Shown here: positions 1-14,176 of the stretch, piece after piece
Numbering within the stretch: the stretch's first letter is position 1
Layout of the letters: every line of letters begins with the position of its first letter
NCBI RefSeq assembly: GCF_000286955.2
Contig: NZ_AJYK02000008.1
Coordinates: 1 to 64,000 of the forward strand
Origin: Vibrio rumoiensis 1S-45
GTDB taxonomy: Bacteria; Pseudomonadota; Gammaproteobacteria; Enterobacterales; Vibrionaceae
Length of the DNA: 64,000 bases
Reading direction: 5' to 3'
Position numbers and translations under genes: made by a program
The notes under the pieces: generated by a model
The model's database searches: none
What the model was told of the DNA's origin: nothing
The model's input: the letters and a program-made list of their open reading frames with translations, nothing else

Positions 1-43
1 CCGTACAGTTGGTGCTGGTGTTGTAGCGAAAGTTATCGCTTAA
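1..43 (+). CDS. tuf: Elongation factor Tu, 3' end only
   Basis: Only the last 13 codons and the TAA stop are in the window. They read RTVGAGVVAKVIA, the conserved carboxy-terminal end of bacterial EF-Tu (domain 3). EF-Tu carries aminoacyl-tRNA to the ribosome. Its position directly before secE-nusG matches the tufB-secE-nusG order known in E. coli. The rest of the gene lies left of the window, so nothing else can be checked. Confidence 0.85.
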   Translation, partial: RTVGAGVVAKVIA

Positions 44-93
44 TCAGTCAAACTTTAAGTTTAAATACGAATTGTATTTGACTAACGACTACT

Positions 94-122
94 AAAAAGG
101 GCATCATTTGATGCCCTTTTTC
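94..122 (+). terminator. Rho-independent terminator after tuf
   Basis: A perfect AAAAGGGCATCA / TGATGCCCTTTT-type stem with a very short loop ends in a run of T. It lies 50 bases after the tuf stop and separates tuf from secE. Confidence 0.85.
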
Positions 123-179
123 TACGCTGAACAAAATTGAGTCATTTTTTTGCTAATTTTTGTGCTATTCAGTGAAGAA

Positions 180-208
180 TTGTATTAGATATTTATCTAA
201 TTTATTTA
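180..208 (+). promoter_or_regulatory. Candidate secE promoter
   Basis: TTGTAT (180-185) and TATTTA (203-208) are separated by 17 bases, upstream of secE and after the tuf terminator. The match to the sigma-70 consensus is only moderate and no transcript data support it. Confidence 0.35.
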
Positions 209-295
209 GTTCATGACCCGTCATGAGACTAATGAGTTAGCCCTGCAGTAGCGGGGTTATTGTCGTTTAAAGTAAAACTTTTCACAGGTTTGTAT

Positions 296-673
296 ATGAA
301 AGCCAAAGCTGAAACTCATGAGAGCTCAAAAGCGGCAGATGCTTTTAAGTGGTTCATCACTTTTGCACTGTTAGCGGCAGCTGTCGTGGGAAATTACCTG
401 TATGGTGATATGTCTGTTGCGATTCGTGCGGCAGCCGTTGTTATCTTAATTGCTGCTGCACTCGGTGTCGCTGCATTAACAACGAAAGGTAAAGCTACGA
501 TAGTCTTTGCTCAAGAAGCAAAGCTTGAAGTTCGCAAAGTGATTTGGCCTACACGCCAAGAAACAATGCAAACTACATTTATCGTATTAGCTGTAAGTAT
601 TGTAATGGCTCTATTGTTATGGGGCATTGACGGCATTATGGTTCGTCTGATTGCTCTAGCAACTGGGGTGTAA
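296..673 (+). CDS. secE: Preprotein translocase subunit SecE
   Basis: SecE is the small essential subunit of the SecYEG channel in the inner membrane. The 125-residue protein has three hydrophobic segments: two near residues 20-65 and a third near the C-terminus. The conserved cytoplasmic stretch [13 protein letters not shown] precedes the last membrane segment and is diagnostic of SecE. I start it at the ATG at 296, preceded by AGG at a suitable distance. An in-frame TTG at 260 would add 12 residues but lacks a good ribosome binding site. nusG follows after 12 bases, so the two genes form an operon as in most gammaproteobacteria. Confidence 0.93.
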   Translation: MKAKAETHESSKAADAFKWFITFALLAAAVVGNYLYGDMSVAIRAAAVVILIAAALGVAALTTKGKATIVFAQEAKLEVRKVIWPTRQETMQTTFIVLAVSIVMALLLWGIDGIMVRLIALATGV

Positions 674-685
674 GGGGTTTTAAAG

Positions 686-1234
686 ATGAGTGAAGCACCA
701 AAAAAACGCTGGTACGTTGTTCAAGCCTTTTCGGGCTTTGAAGGTCGTGTATCACAATCTCTTCGTGAGCATATTAAAATGCACGCTATGGAAGAATTCT
801 TTGGCGATGTATTAGTCCCTACCGAAGAAGTGGTTGAAATGCGCGCAGGTCAGCGTCGTAAGAGTGAACGTAAATTCTTCCCTGGCTATGTATTAGTTCA
901 AATGGTGATGAATGACGAATCATGGCACTTAGTACGCAGTATTCCGCGTGTTATGGGCTTTATTGGTGGCACCTCTGATCGTCCTGCTCCAATTACGGAT
1001 AAAGAAGCTGATGCTATCTTAAACCGTCTAGAGCAAGCGAGTGAAGCTCCAAGACCTAAGACTCTATTTGAAGCTGGTGAAGTGGTTCGTGTTACAGAAG
1101 GTCCATTTGCTGATTTCAACGGTACTGTTGAGCAAGTTGATTACGAAAAAAGCCGCATAAAAGTGTCTGTATCGATCTTTGGTCGTGCAACACCTGTTGA
1201 GCTTGAGTTTAGTCAAGTTGAGAAATCAGATTAA
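686..1234 (+). CDS. nusG: Transcription termination/antitermination factor NusG
   Basis: NusG binds RNA polymerase, modulates elongation and pausing, and links RNA polymerase to Rho or to the ribosome (S10). The 182-residue length is normal. The NGN domain occupies about residues 8-120, with the [12 protein letters not shown] start and the FFPGYVLV strand. The C-terminal KOW domain begins near residue 130 and contains [11 protein letters not shown]. The gene lies 12 bases after secE with the same orientation. The RBS AAGGGG overlaps the end of secE, suggesting translational coupling. Confidence 0.97.
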   Translation: MSEAPKKRWYVVQAFSGFEGRVSQSLREHIKMHAMEEFFGDVLVPTEEVVEMRAGQRRKSERKFFPGYVLVQMVMNDESWHLVRSIPRVMGFIGGTSDRPAPITDKEADAILNRLEQASEAPRPKTLFEAGEVVRVTEGPFADFNGTVEQVDYEKSRIKVSVSIFGRATPVELEFSQVEKSD

Positions 1235-1287
1235 AAACGAGAGTTTCTTTTTAAATAAGTTTTTTGCTTAAAAATCGAGCGAAAGAC

Positions 1288-1316
1288 TTGTTTAAGGTGT
1301 GATATTTGTCTATAAT
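1288..1316 (+). promoter_or_regulatory. Sigma-70 promoter of rplKA
   Basis: TTGTTT (1288-1293), a 17-base spacer and a perfect TATAAT (1311-1316) lie 85 bases before rplK. A GC-rich discriminator (CGCGCC) follows the -10 box, typical of growth-rate and ppGpp-controlled ribosomal promoters. It corresponds in place to the known PL11 promoter of E. coli. Confidence 0.75.
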
Positions 1317-1401
1317 TTCGCGCCTTTTTACAGGTATTCATGTAAAGCAAACGGGGAGCTGATTAATTAATTAGCGTTCGTACCCAATATTAGGAAATAT
1401 A

Positions 1402-1830
1402 ATGGCTAAGAAAGTAGAAGCTTATATCAAACTGCAAGTTGCAGCTGGTATGGCAAACCCAAGTCCACCAGTTGGTCCTGCACTAGGTCAACACGGTGTA
1501 AACATCATGGAATTCTGTAAAGCGTTCAACGCAAAAACAGAATCTGTTGAGAAAGGTCTTCCAATCCCAGTTGTTATCTCTGTATACAACGACCGTTCTT
1601 TCACATTTGTAACTAAGACTCCACCTGCTGCTGTTCTTCTTAAGAAAGCTGCTGGCGTTAAGTCTGGTTCTGGCCGTCCAAACACTGAGAAAGTTGGTAC
1701 TGTTACTGACGCTCAGTTACAAGAGATTGCTGAAACTAAAGCTGCAGATATGACTGGCGCAGACATCGAAGCGATGAAGCGTTCTATCGCGGGTACTGCT
1801 CGTTCAATGGGCCTAGTGGTAGAGGGATAA
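1402..1830 (+). CDS. rplK: 50S ribosomal protein L11
   Basis: L11 forms the base of the ribosomal stalk and binds 23S rRNA at the GTPase-associated centre; it is also needed for RelA activation. The 142-residue length is standard. The N-terminal domain has the conserved proline-rich stretch [20 protein letters not shown], and the C-terminal rRNA-binding domain ends with the typical GTARSMGL motif. rplA follows after only 4 bases, forming the classical L11 operon. That operon is translationally repressed by L1 in E. coli; the target in this leader was not resolved. Confidence 0.98.
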   Translation: MAKKVEAYIKLQVAAGMANPSPPVGPALGQHGVNIMEFCKAFNAKTESVEKGLPIPVVISVYNDRSFTFVTKTPPAAVLLKKAAGVKSGSGRPNTEKVGTVTDAQLQEIAETKAADMTGADIEAMKRSIAGTARSMGLVVEG

Positions 1831-1834
1831 GATC

Positions 1835-2539
1835 ATGGCAAAACTTACTAAGCGTATGAAAACTATCCGCTCTAAAGTGGAAGCAACTAAAGAATACGAA
1901 ATCAACGAAGCGATTGCTCTTCTTAAAGAATTAGCAACTGCAAAATTCGTAGAAAGCGTTGACGTTGCTGTTAATCTTGGCATCGATGCTCGTAAATCTG
2001 ACCAAAACGTTCGTGGCGCAACTGTACTTCCACATGGTACAGGCCGTGACATCCGCGTTGCAGTGTTCACCCAAGGTGCAAACGCTGAAGCCGCTAAAGC
2101 AGCTGGCGCAGATATCGTTGGTATGGAAGATCTTGCTGAGCTAGTTAAGAAAGGCGAAATGAACTTTGACGTTGTTGTTGCTTCTCCTGATGCAATGCGC
2201 GTTGTTGGTCAACTAGGTACGATCTTAGGTCCACGCGGCCTAATGCCAAACCCTAAAGTTGGTACTGTAACTCCTAACGTTGCTGAAGCAGTTAAAAATG
2301 CTAAAGCTGGTCAGGTTCGTTACCGTAACGACAAAAACGGTATTATCCACACTACTATTGGTAAAGCCTCTTTTGAAGCAAACCAACTTCAAGAGAACTT
2401 AGAATCTCTTCTAGTTGCTCTTAAGAAAGCAAAACCTTCTTCAGCGAAAGGTACTTTCCTGAAGAAAGTAAGCATCTCTACTACAATGGGTGCTGGTGTT
2501 ACTGTTGATCAAGCAAGCTTAGATACTAAAGCTAGCTAA
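1835..2539 (+). CDS. rplA: 50S ribosomal protein L1
   Basis: L1 forms the mobile L1 stalk of the large subunit, helps release tRNA from the E site, and represses its own operon by binding the rplK leader. The protein has 234 residues, as expected. The signature [19 protein letters not shown] lies in the middle of the protein. Its ATG is 4 bases after the rplK stop, so the two genes are coupled. No terminator was seen between it and the rplJ promoter. Confidence 0.98.
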   Translation: MAKLTKRMKTIRSKVEATKEYEINEAIALLKELATAKFVESVDVAVNLGIDARKSDQNVRGATVLPHGTGRDIRVAVFTQGANAEAAKAAGADIVGMEDLAELVKKGEMNFDVVVASPDAMRVVGQLGTILGPRGLMPNPKVGTVTPNVAEAVKNAKAGQVRYRNDKNGIIHTTIGKASFEANQLQENLESLLVALKKAKPSSAKGTFLKKVSISTTMGAGVTVDQASLDTKAS

Positions 2540-2544
2540 TTAAT

Positions 2545-2572
2545 TTGCTTAGGCGTGAAATTTGTGTATAAT
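2545..2572 (+). promoter_or_regulatory. Sigma-70 promoter of rplJL-rpoBC
   Basis: TTGCTT (2545-2550), a 16-base spacer and a perfect TATAAT (2567-2572) sit just after rplA. A GC-rich discriminator (GCGCC) follows, closely resembling the rplK promoter upstream. This is the position of the known PL10 promoter. Confidence 0.75.
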
Positions 2573-2578
2573 TTTGCG

Positions 2579-2810
2579 CCTAATTGTGGTTGGAGTGTTG
2601 CTTAATTTGTCGTAAGACAGAGCAAATGATGCTTCCATCCAAGACCGTAGGCGTTTTATGCATTTTTATGGATAAAACTTAATCATACCTACGTAGATGG
2701 TGCCCGAACGGATGGTCGTATTTCATTGAAATATTCATTTGGGAATGCACCGTATGAACATTCATTAAATACTTAGTGAATGGTGTAACTACAACCAGGA
2801 GTAAATCCAA
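2579..2810 (+). promoter_or_regulatory. L10 leader (autoregulatory 5' UTR of rplJL)
   Basis: About 230 untranslated bases separate the promoter from rplJ. A leader of this size and position is known in gammaproteobacteria. It folds into a structure bound by the L10-(L12)4 complex, which then represses translation of rplJ and rplL. The sequence contains several self-complementary stretches, such as GGTTGGAGTGTTGC with GATGCTTCCATCC near 2587-2640. I assign it by position and these pairings; I did not fold it. Confidence 0.65.
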
Positions 2811-3305
2811 ATGGCTTTAAATCTTCAAGACAAACAAGCAATTGTTGCTGAAGTTAACGAAGCAGCCAGTGGTGCACTTTCTGCAGTTGTTGCTGACTCT
2901 CGTGGCGTTGCTGTTGGCGCGATGACTTCTCTACGTAAACAAGCTCGTGAAGCGGGTGTTTACTTGAAAGTTGTTCGTAACACACTAGCTCGTCGTGCTG
3001 TAGTTGGTACAGACTACGAATGTCTAACAGACGTATTCGTTGGTCCTACTTTGATCGGTTTCTCTAACGAGCACCCAGGTGCTGCTGCGCGTCTATTTAA
3101 AGACTTCGCAAAAGAGAACAAAAAATTCGAGATCAAAGCTGCTGCATTTGAAGGCGCTATTACTGACGCTGATGTACTAGCGACACTACCTACTTACGAC
3201 GAAGCTATCGCACGCCTAATGATGTGCATGAAAGAAGCTTCTGCTGGCAAGTTGGTACGTACTATCGCTGCTGTTCGTGATCAAAAACAAGAAGCTGCGG
3301 CATAA
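2811..3305 (+). CDS. rplJ: 50S ribosomal protein L10
   Basis: L10 anchors the L7/L12 dimers to the ribosomal stalk and, with L12, represses its own mRNA. The 164-residue protein has the N-terminal rRNA-binding domain (start [15 protein letters not shown], with LRKQAREAG and [11 protein letters not shown]) and an alanine-rich C-terminal helix that holds L12. The start is fixed by a good AGGAG box 8 bases upstream. rplL follows after 58 bases. Confidence 0.98.
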   Translation: MALNLQDKQAIVAEVNEAASGALSAVVADSRGVAVGAMTSLRKQAREAGVYLKVVRNTLARRAVVGTDYECLTDVFVGPTLIGFSNEHPGAAARLFKDFAKENKKFEIKAAAFEGAITDADVLATLPTYDEAIARLMMCMKEASAGKLVRTIAAVRDQKQEAAA

Positions 3306-3363
3306 GCCCACTTTTATTTTGATTACCATATAAACTTATTGTTAACTTTAAAAGAGAATTGTT

Positions 3364-3732
3364 ATGTCTATTACTAACGAGCAAATCCTAGACGCAGTTG
3401 CAGAAATGTCTGTAATGCAAGTTGTTGAGCTTATCGAAGCTATGGAAGAAAAATTCGGCGTTTCTGCTGCTGCAGCTGTTGTTGCTGGCGGCGCTGCTGC
3501 AGGTGATGCTGCAGAAGAGCAAACTGAATTTGACGTAGTCCTAACTGCTGTTGGCGGAAACAAGGTTTCTGTAATCAAAGCAGTACGTGGCGCAACTGGC
3601 CTAGGTCTTAAAGAAGCTAAAGGTCTAGTTGACGGCGCTCCAGCTCCGCTTAAAGAAGGCGTTTCTAAAGAAGAAGCTGAAGCTCTTAAAGCACAACTAG
3701 AAGAAGCTGGTGCTTCTGTTGAAATTAAATAA
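3364..3732 (+). CDS. rplL: 50S ribosomal protein L7/L12
   Basis: L7/L12 is the flexible stalk protein that recruits translational GTPases. The 122-residue protein shows the family layout. The N-terminal dimerisation domain ([18 protein letters not shown]) leads into an alanine-rich hinge near residues 38-52. The globular C-terminal domain contains [28 protein letters not shown] precedes the start. It is cotranscribed with rplJ and partly with rpoBC through the attenuator at 3765-3795. Confidence 0.98.
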   Translation: MSITNEQILDAVAEMSVMQVVELIEAMEEKFGVSAAAAVVAGGAAAGDAAEEQTEFDVVLTAVGGNKVSVIKAVRGATGLGLKEAKGLVDGAPAPLKEGVSKEEAEALKAQLEEAGASVEIK

Positions 3733-3764
3733 TTTATATTTAATTTCTTAGCCGCAAGGCTAAT

Positions 3765-3795
3765 GGCTGGTGGTTTTTTAACCACCAGCCTTTTT
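3765..3795 (+). terminator. rplL-rpoB attenuator/partial terminator
   Basis: A 10-bp perfect stem (GGCTGGTGGT / ACCACCAGCC) around a TTTTTA loop ends in five T. In E. coli the equivalent hairpin stops most transcripts, so that rpoBC is made at a lower level than L7/L12. The strong stem here suggests the same role. The following 210 bases up to rpoB contain no gene. Confidence 0.8.
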
Positions 3796-4009
3796 GCGCT
3801 GTAGGGTATAGGCTAATTTTCCCGCTGTTTAGGCGTCTATATTCAAGCAAAAAGCACTCCTAAGGTTCTGCTGAAATAATTTTTCAGATGAGGTTAGGAT
3901 GTTACTACCAAAAACAGTGTTGTTAGTCACTGTCCCCGTGTTACCAATGTTGTTGGTTTCAACGTGTCTTGGACAGTTTGGGTCACTTATCAGCTAGCTG
4001 AGGAACCCC

Positions 4010-7000
4010 ATGGTTTACTCTTATACCGAGAAAAAGCGCATCCGTAAGGATTTTGGTAAGCGTCCACAAGTTTTGGACGTTCCATATTTGCTATCGATCC
4101 AGCTCGATTCATTCGACAAGTTCATTGAACAGGATCCTGAAGGCCAATATGGTCTTGAAGCTGCCTTCCGTTCTGTCTTTCCAATTCAGAGCTATAACGG
4201 CAATTCTGAGCTGCAATACGTTAGCTACCGTCTTGGTGAGCCAGTATTTGATGTTAAAGAATGTCAAATTCGTGGTGTCACTTATTCGAAGCCGCTACGC
4301 GTTAAACTGCGCTTAGTCGTTTTTGATAAAGACGCACCAGCAGGTACCGTAAAAGACATTAAAGAGCAAGAAGTCTACATGGGCGAAATTCCGCTTATGA
4401 CAGACAATGGTACCTTCGTAATAAATGGTACCGAGAGGGTTATCGTATCCCAGTTGCACCGAAGCCCAGGCGTGTTCTTCGACAGTGATAAGGGTAAAAC
4501 CCATTCATCTGGTAAAGTTCTTTATAACGCACGTGTTATTCCTTACCGTGGCTCATGGCTAGACTTTGAGTTCGATCCAAAGGATAACTTGTACGTACGT
4601 ATCGACCGCCGTCGTAAGCTACCTGCATCTATCATTTTACGTGCTTTAAATAAAACCACTGAAGAAATTTTAGATATCTTCTTTGAAAAAGTACGCTTTG
4701 AAGTGAAAGACCAAACTCTATTAATGGAGTTGGTACCTGATCGTCTACGTGGTGAAACAGCATCGTTTGATATTGAAGCAAATGGTACGGTTTACGTAGA
4801 AGCTGGTCGTCGCGTGACTGCTCGTCATATTCGTAACCTAGAAAAAGATGGCGTGGAATTCATTGAAGTTCCTGTTGAATACATCGTAGGTAAAGTAGCT
4901 TCAAAAGATTATATCGATGAAGCGACTGGCGAAATTATCGTTGCAGCAAACCAAGAAATTTCTTTAGAAGCGTTAGCAAACTTATCTCAAGCAGGCTATA
5001 AGCAACTTGAAGTATTGTTTACTAATGACTTAGACCATGGCCCATTCATGTCTGACACATTACGTGTTGACAGCACTACCGATCGCATTTCTGCACTAGT
5101 AGAAATCTATCGTATGATGCGCCCTGGCGAGCCACCAACCAAAGATGCTGCAGAATCTTTATTCAACAGCTTATTCTTTGCTGAAGAACGTTATGACCTA
5201 TCAACAGTAGGTCGTATGAAGTTCAACAGCTCTATCGAACGTGAAGATGCTCAAGAACAAGGCATTTTAGACGAAACCGATATCATTGCTGTAATGAAGA
5301 AACTGATCGGTATCCGTAACGGTCAAGGCGAGGTCGATGATATCGATCACCTTGGTAACCGTCGTATCCGTTCTGTTGGTGAAATGGCTGAAAACCAATT
5401 CCGTGTTGGTCTAGTTCGTGTTGAACGTGCAGTGAAAGAGCGTTTAAGTCTTGGTGACTTAGACGCAATTATGCCTCAAGATCTTATCAATGCTAAGCCT
5501 ATTTCGGCAGCAGTGAAAGAGTTCTTCGGCTCATCACAGCTTTCTCAATTTATGGATCAGAACAACCCGTTGTCAGAAGTAACGCATAAGCGTCGTATTT
5601 CTGCATTAGGTCCTGGTGGTTTGACGCGTGAGCGTGCCGGCTTTGAAGTACGTGACGTTCACGTAACTCACTACGGTCGTTTATGTCCGATTGAAACACC
5701 AGAAGGTCCAAACATCGGTCTAATCAACTCATTGTCAGCGTTTGCACGTTGTAATGAATACGGTTTCCTAGAAACGCCGTACCGTCGTGTTGTTGATGGG
5801 ATTGTGACTGAAGAGGTGGATTACCTATCAGCGATTGAAGAAGGCCAGTTTGTTATCGCTCAGGCGAACGCACACTTGACTGATGATAGTCGTTTTGCTG
5901 ATGAGCTAATCACTGCTCGTCAAAAAGGCGAATCAGGTCTTCACCCGCGCGATCATGTTAACTACATGGACGTGGCAACAAACCAAGTTGTATCTATCGC
6001 AGCCTCGCTTATTCCGTTCCTAGAACACGATGATGCGAACCGTGCATTGATGGGTGCAAACATGCAACGTCAAGCTGTTCCTACATTACGTGCTGATAAG
6101 CCGTTAGTTGGTACAGGTATTGAGCGTAATGTGGCGGTGGATTCAGGTGTTACAGCGGTCGCGAAACGTGGTGGTACAGTTCAATCTGTAGATGCGTCTC
6201 GTATCGTAGTTAAAGTAAATGAAGATGAGTTAGTACCTGGCGAAGCCGGTATCGACATCTACAACTTAACTAAGTATACCCGTTCTAACCAAAACACATG
6301 TATTAACCAACGCCCAACCGTACTGCCTGGCGAACGCTGTGCACGTGGTGATGTTATTGCCGATGGTCCTTCAACAGACCTTGGTGAGCTAGCGCTTGGC
6401 CAAAATATGCGTATCGCATTCATGCCTTGGAATGGTTACAACTTCGAAGATTCCATCTTGGTTTCTGAGCGTGTTGTTCAAGAAGACCGTTTCACTACGA
6501 TTCACATTCAAGAGCTTTCTTGTGTGGCTCGTGATACCAAGCTTGGTAGCGAAGAAATTACAGCTGATATTCCAAACGTAGGTGAGTCTGCTCTGTCTAA
6601 ACTAGACGAGTCAGGTATCGTTTACATTGGTGCTGAAGTGAAGGGTGGTGACATCCTAGTTGGTAAAGTAACCCCTAAAGGTGAAACTCAACTGACTCCT
6701 GAAGAGAAACTATTACGTGCTATCTTCGGCGAAAAAGCATCGGATGTGAAAGATACGTCACTGCGTGTACCTAACTCTGTTTCAGGTACGATCATTGATG
6801 TTCAAGTCTTTACTCGCGATGGCGTAGAAAAAGATAAGCGTGCGCTTGAAATTGAACAAATGCAGTTGAAAGAAGCGAAGAAAGATTTGACTGAAGAGTT
6901 CCAAATCTTAGAAGGCGGCCTATTGGCTCGTGTTCGTTCACTTCTTCTATCTGGTGGCTTCTCTGAAGCAAGACTAGATGCAATTGATCGCAAACAGTGG

Positions 7001-8038
7001 TTAGTACAAACACTAGAAGATGACACTCTTCAATCTCAGTTAGAGCAACTTGCTGAACAGTGGGATGAGATCAAAGCTGACTTTGATAAGAAGTTTGAAA
7101 CTAAACGTCGTAAGATCACTCAAGGTGATGATCTTGCTCCAGGTGTGCTGAAAATTGTTAAGGTTTACCTTGCAGTTAAACGTCGCATTCAACCTGGTGA
7201 TAAGATGGCGGGTCGTCATGGTAACAAGGGTGTTATCTCTAAGATTAACCCTGTTGAAGACATGCCATATGATAACAAAGGTCAACCTGTAGACATCGTG
7301 TTAAACCCACTGGGTGTACCTTCACGTATGAACATCGGTCAGATCTTAGAAGTTCACTTAGGTCTTGCTGCCAAAGGTATTGGTGACAAGATTAATCAGA
7401 TGGTTAAAGAGCAACAAGAACTGGCTAAATTCCGTGAGTTCTTGCAAAAAGTTTATGACTTAGGTGATACACGCCAAGAAGTAAATATTGCTGAATTATC
7501 TGATGACGAAGTGCGTACTCTGGTCGGAAACTTACGTGGCGGTCTACCGATTGCTACGCCAGTATTCGATGGTGCAAACGAACCAGCAATTAAAGAATTG
7601 CTTGCTCTTGCAGACCTTCCAGTATCAGGTCAACTTGATCTGTATGATGGACGTACCGGTGATAAATTTGAGCGACCAGTAACTGTTGGTTACATGTACA
7701 TGCTGAAATTGAACCACTTGGTTGATGACAAGATGCACGCACGTTCGACTGGCTCGTACAGCCTAGTAACTCAGCAACCACTTGGTGGTAAAGCTCAGTT
7801 CGGTGGCCAGCGTTTCGGTGAGATGGAAGTATGGGCACTAGAAGCATACGGTGCTGCTTACACGCTTCAAGAAATGCTAACTGTTAAATCTGATGATGTG
7901 AACGGCCGTACTAAGATGTATAAAAACATCGTAGATGGTGATCACAGCATGGAGCCTGGCATGCCAGAATCATTCAACGTATTGTTGAAAGAGATTCGCT
8001 CGCTAGGTATTAACATCGAGCTAGAAGACGAAGAGTAA
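4010..8038 (+). CDS. rpoB: DNA-directed RNA polymerase subunit beta
   Basis: RpoB forms one pincer of RNA polymerase and part of the active site. The 1342-residue length equals that of E. coli. The rifampicin pocket is intact and keeps E. coli numbering: S512, D516, H526 and S531 are all the drug-sensitive residues. Also seen are the [16 protein letters not shown] and [13 protein letters not shown] motifs, the active-site lysine region [12 protein letters not shown] near residue 1065, and the C-terminal clamp sequence [20 protein letters not shown]. rpoC follows after 132 bases and is cotranscribed. Confidence 0.99.
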   Translation: MVYSYTEKKRIRKDFGKRPQVLDVPYLLSIQLDSFDKFIEQDPEGQYGLEAAFRSVFPIQSYNGNSELQYVSYRLGEPVFDVKECQIRGVTYSKPLRVKLRLVVFDKDAPAGTVKDIKEQEVYMGEIPLMTDNGTFVINGTERVIVSQLHRSPGVFFDSDKGKTHSSGKVLYNARVIPYRGSWLDFEFDPKDNLYVRIDRRRKLPASIILRALNKTTEEILDIFFEKVRFEVKDQTLLMELVPDRLRGETASFDIEANGTVYVEAGRRVTARHIRNLEKDGVEFIEVPVEYIVGKVASKDYIDEATGEIIVAANQEISLEALANLSQAGYKQLEVLFTNDLDHGPFMSDTLRVDSTTDRISALVEIYRMMRPGEPPTKDAAESLFNSLFFAEERYDLSTVGRMKFNSSIEREDAQEQGILDETDIIAVMKKLIGIRNGQGEVDDIDHLGNRRIRSVGEMAENQFRVGLVRVERAVKERLSLGDLDAIMPQDLINAKPISAAVKEFFGSSQLSQFMDQNNPLSEVTHKRRISALGPGGLTRERAGFEVRDVHVTHYGRLCPIETPEGPNIGLINSLSAFARCNEYGFLETPYRRVVDGIVTEEVDYLSAIEEGQFVIAQANAHLTDDSRFADELITARQKGESGLHPRDHVNYMDVATNQVVSIAASLIPFLEHDDANRALMGANMQRQAVPTLRADKPLVGTGIERNVAVDSGVTAVAKRGGTVQSVDASRIVVKVNEDELVPGEAGIDIYNLTKYTRSNQNTCINQRPTVLPGERCARGDVIADGPSTDLGELALGQNMRIAFMPWNGYNFEDSILVSERVVQEDRFTTIHIQELSCVARDTKLGSEEITADIPNVGESALSKLDESGIVYIGAEVKGGDILVGKVTPKGETQLTPEEKLLRAIFGEKASDVKDTSLRVPNSVSGTIIDVQVFTRDGVEKDKRALEIEQMQLKEAKKDLTEEFQILEGGLLARVRSLLLSGGFSEARLDAIDRKQWLVQTLEDDTLQSQLEQLAEQWDEIKADFDKKFETKRRKITQGDDLAPGVLKIVKVYLAVKRRIQPGDKMAGRHGNKGVISKINPVEDMPYDNKGQPVDIVLNPLGVPSRMNIGQILEVHLGLAAKGIGDKINQMVKEQQELAKFREFLQKVYDLGDTRQEVNIAELSDDEVRTLVGNLRGGLPIATPVFDGANEPAIKELLALADLPVSGQLDLYDGRTGDKFERPVTVGYMYMLKLNHLVDDKMHARSTGSYSLVTQQPLGGKAQFGGQRFGEMEVWALEAYGAAYTLQEMLTVKSDDVNGRTKMYKNIVDGDHSMEPGMPESFNVLLKEIRSLGINIELEDEE

Positions 8039-8140
8039 TTATTATTTATAGAAGTGCCGTTGCAATATTAAAGTAACGGCTGCTATTGATAACAAAGAAC
8101 TCTCGGATTTAACCCGGTAGAAAAGAGGCGTTCAACTTGA

Positions 8141-12369
<4,229 letters not shown>

Positions 12370-12398
12370 TACAGTAAGTTAAGTAAGTTCAGACGCTT

Positions 12399-12426
12399 AA
12401 AAAGGCACCCTCGGGTGCCTTTTTTG
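12399..12426 (+). terminator. Rho-independent terminator of the rpoBC operon
   Basis: AAAAAGGCACCC-TCG-GGGTGCCTTTTTT: a perfect GC-rich stem with a 3-4 base loop and T run, 30 bases after the rpoC stop. It closes the operon. Confidence 0.9.
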
Positions 12427-12528
12427 TCTTTGTCATGTCAGAAATCCCTTGAATTGATATCACGATATTAGCCTTGTTAATTTTAAGGCGTATACTTGCC
12501 AATCGGTATTATCTTTTGTGGCGTTCTC

Positions 12529-13422
12529 ATGCTTTATTTATTTCCCATCATTACCGTTTTTATTTGGGCAGGGAATGCCATCATTAATAAGATGGCATCA
12601 ACCGTTATCGACCCTGGAGCCATTTCATTTTACCGTTGGCTGGTGGCATTTATTGTCCTAACGCCTTTTTTGATTGTGCCGACTTGGAAGAATCGAAAAG
12701 TGATTTTGCCTTATCTTTCTAAGTTGATGTTTCTTGCTATGCTTGGGATGGTGTTGAATCAGTCTTTAGGTTATTACGCAGGGTTAAGCACCACAGCATT
12801 AAATTTATCTTTGATCACTTCTCTGGTTCCTTTGATAGGGCTTTTTTTAAGCATCCCACTTTTGAATCAAAAGTTAACGTTATACGCGGTATTTGGTGCG
12901 GTGATTTCTTTCGTTGGCTTGATAATCATGTTGAGTCATGGAGATGTGAAAGGGTTATTTTCTCAAGGAATGAATCATGGGGATGTCCTCGTCCTTTTAG
13001 GGACAGTGGCTTATGCCTTATATGTTGTTCTTATTAAGCGTTGGAGAATGCCGATTTCAAATTGGCAATCTGTTTATGTGCAAGTGTGTTGCGCATTAGT
13101 GATGCTATTGCCTTTGTTTAGCATGAGCGAGCAGGTTCATCTTAATCAGCATACCGTACCTTTGATTCTATATGCAGGGTTACTGGCATCGATTATTGCG
13201 CCTTGGTGTTGGATGATGGGTATTGAACATTTAGGGGCAGATAAAGCAGCAATCTTTATGAACTTAATGCCAGCTGTTACCGCGGTATTTGCTAGTGTGA
13301 TTTTAGATGAGCAATTAACCTTCTTCCATTATGTTGGAATGGCGATGATCATTGGTGGGGTGATTTTAGCTCAAAGAAGCAAAAGCACTCGGCCGGTCAT
13401 GGCGAAAGTGCCACAAAAATAG
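12529..13422 (+). CDS. EamA/DMT-family permease
   Basis: An inner-membrane transporter of the drug/metabolite superfamily. About ten hydrophobic segments in two EamA halves are visible, with the typical first-helix motif FIWAGNAIINK and the second-half motif IIAPWCWMMGIEHLGADKAA. Such proteins export amino acids, metabolites or drugs; the substrate cannot be told. I start it at ATG 12529. A TTG at 12496 with an AAGG box 7 bases upstream would add 11 residues and is a real alternative. It is a paralogue of the permease at 32860-33822 (shared LFPI, GAIxFYRW and NQSLxYYA segments). The gene stands alone between the rpoC terminator and rsd. Confidence 0.85.
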   Translation: MLYLFPIITVFIWAGNAIINKMASTVIDPGAISFYRWLVAFIVLTPFLIVPTWKNRKVILPYLSKLMFLAMLGMVLNQSLGYYAGLSTTALNLSLITSLVPLIGLFLSIPLLNQKLTLYAVFGAVISFVGLIIMLSHGDVKGLFSQGMNHGDVLVLLGTVAYALYVVLIKRWRMPISNWQSVYVQVCCALVMLLPLFSMSEQVHLNQHTVPLILYAGLLASIIAPWCWMMGIEHLGADKAAIFMNLMPAVTAVFASVILDEQLTFFHYVGMAMIIGGVILAQRSKSTRPVMAKVPQK

Positions 13423-13442
13423 TCTAAAAGAGGCAAAGCATC

Positions 13443-13473
13443 GTTTTTGGTTATTATCAAAATAACCAAAAAC
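13443..13473. terminator. Stem-loop between convergent EamA gene and rsd
   Basis: A 13-bp perfect inverted repeat (GTTTTTGGTTATT / AATAACCAAAAAC, 5-base loop) lies between two converging genes. There is no T run outside the stem on either strand, but the stem itself carries five T. It may act as a weak bidirectional terminator or protect mRNA ends. Confidence 0.5.
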
Positions 13474-13501
13474 CGTGTGTTGAACGAGAATCCAACGCTC
13501 T

Positions 13502-13993
13502 TTATGCGCCTGGTGGGATCTCTAAACTTTCCGCAATCATTTGAATCAGTTGATCTTCAAGCTCAAAGCGATCTTCTAAAACCTCACCAATTTGAGACAG
13601 GTCAAATTCAAAATCTTCTAACTCATCTTCAGCATCGACTTCCGCGTATTTGTCGGTGTAATTCAGTAAGGGTTCAGTCGTTGTTACTATCTTGGCATAG
13701 GTTTGATCGATATCTTCGGTTGGAGAAAAACCGGTGGATTGCCATTTTTGCATGACCATATCGTAAATTTTGAAGTGACCTTCAGAAATGTAGTCAACCA
13801 CATGCTGGCAAAAGTTTTGCAACTCGGCAGGCGAAGGAAGTTTAGTGAGAGCGGTTTTCTTATGCTGGCTTGGCTCGAATGCCGCCAGTTTCCAATATTC
13901 AACGATCAAATTTTGTCTGGTTTCTAGCCAATGGTCGATGACATCACTGGATCCGCCAAATTGCGCCTGAGTTTGTTTTAATTTATTTAGCAT
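13502..13993 (-). CDS. rsd: Regulator of sigma D (anti-sigma-70 factor Rsd)
   Basis: Rsd binds free sigma-70 (RpoD) and holds it away from core polymerase, favouring alternative sigma factors in stationary phase. The 163-residue protein matches the family in length. It shows the N-terminal MLNKLKQ...HWLETRQNLIVEYWKL region and the FCQHVVDYISEGHFKIYD segment that aligns with E. coli Rsd. It is followed by an acidic stretch (about residues 118-130) and the helix VLEDRFELEDQLI. It is divergent from nudC, as in E. coli (rsd-nudC-hemE). Confidence 0.9.
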   Translation of the reverse strand: MLNKLKQTQAQFGGSSDVIDHWLETRQNLIVEYWKLAAFEPSQHKKTALTKLPSPAELQNFCQHVVDYISEGHFKIYDMVMQKWQSTGFSPTEDIDQTYAKIVTTTEPLLNYTDKYAEVDAEDELEDFEFDLSQIGEVLEDRFELEDQLIQMIAESLEIPPGA

Positions 13994-14061
13994 GGCTATA
14001 TCCTCATAATTGCTAACGCCTTTGTGCGTGTAGCGGCTCTATTAGTCAATAGAGTGTCCTT

Positions 14062-14089
14062 TTGACAGTGTATACCATGTAGTTATATG
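14062..14089 (+). promoter_or_regulatory. Candidate nudC promoter
   Basis: A perfect TTGACA (14062-14067), a 16-base spacer and TATATG (14084-14089) lie about 90 bases before nudC in the rsd-nudC divergent region. The -10 box is imperfect. Confidence 0.45.
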
Positions 14090-14176
14090 AGTAATTATTG
14101 ACCGCAAATCGATAAGCACTGGTATGAAATTAGATTGCCAGTAAAATGGTGGAACTTCAAGCAATGAGATCAGCCG

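Noticed and set aside
44..295. Possible tRNA gene between tuf and secE
   Set aside because: No cloverleaf, T-loop GTTCGAATC-type or CCA end was found; only a terminator and a likely promoter.
3348..3785. Minus-strand open frame over rplL
   Set aside because: It mirrors the alanine-rich rplL sequence and includes the attenuator; no independent evidence.
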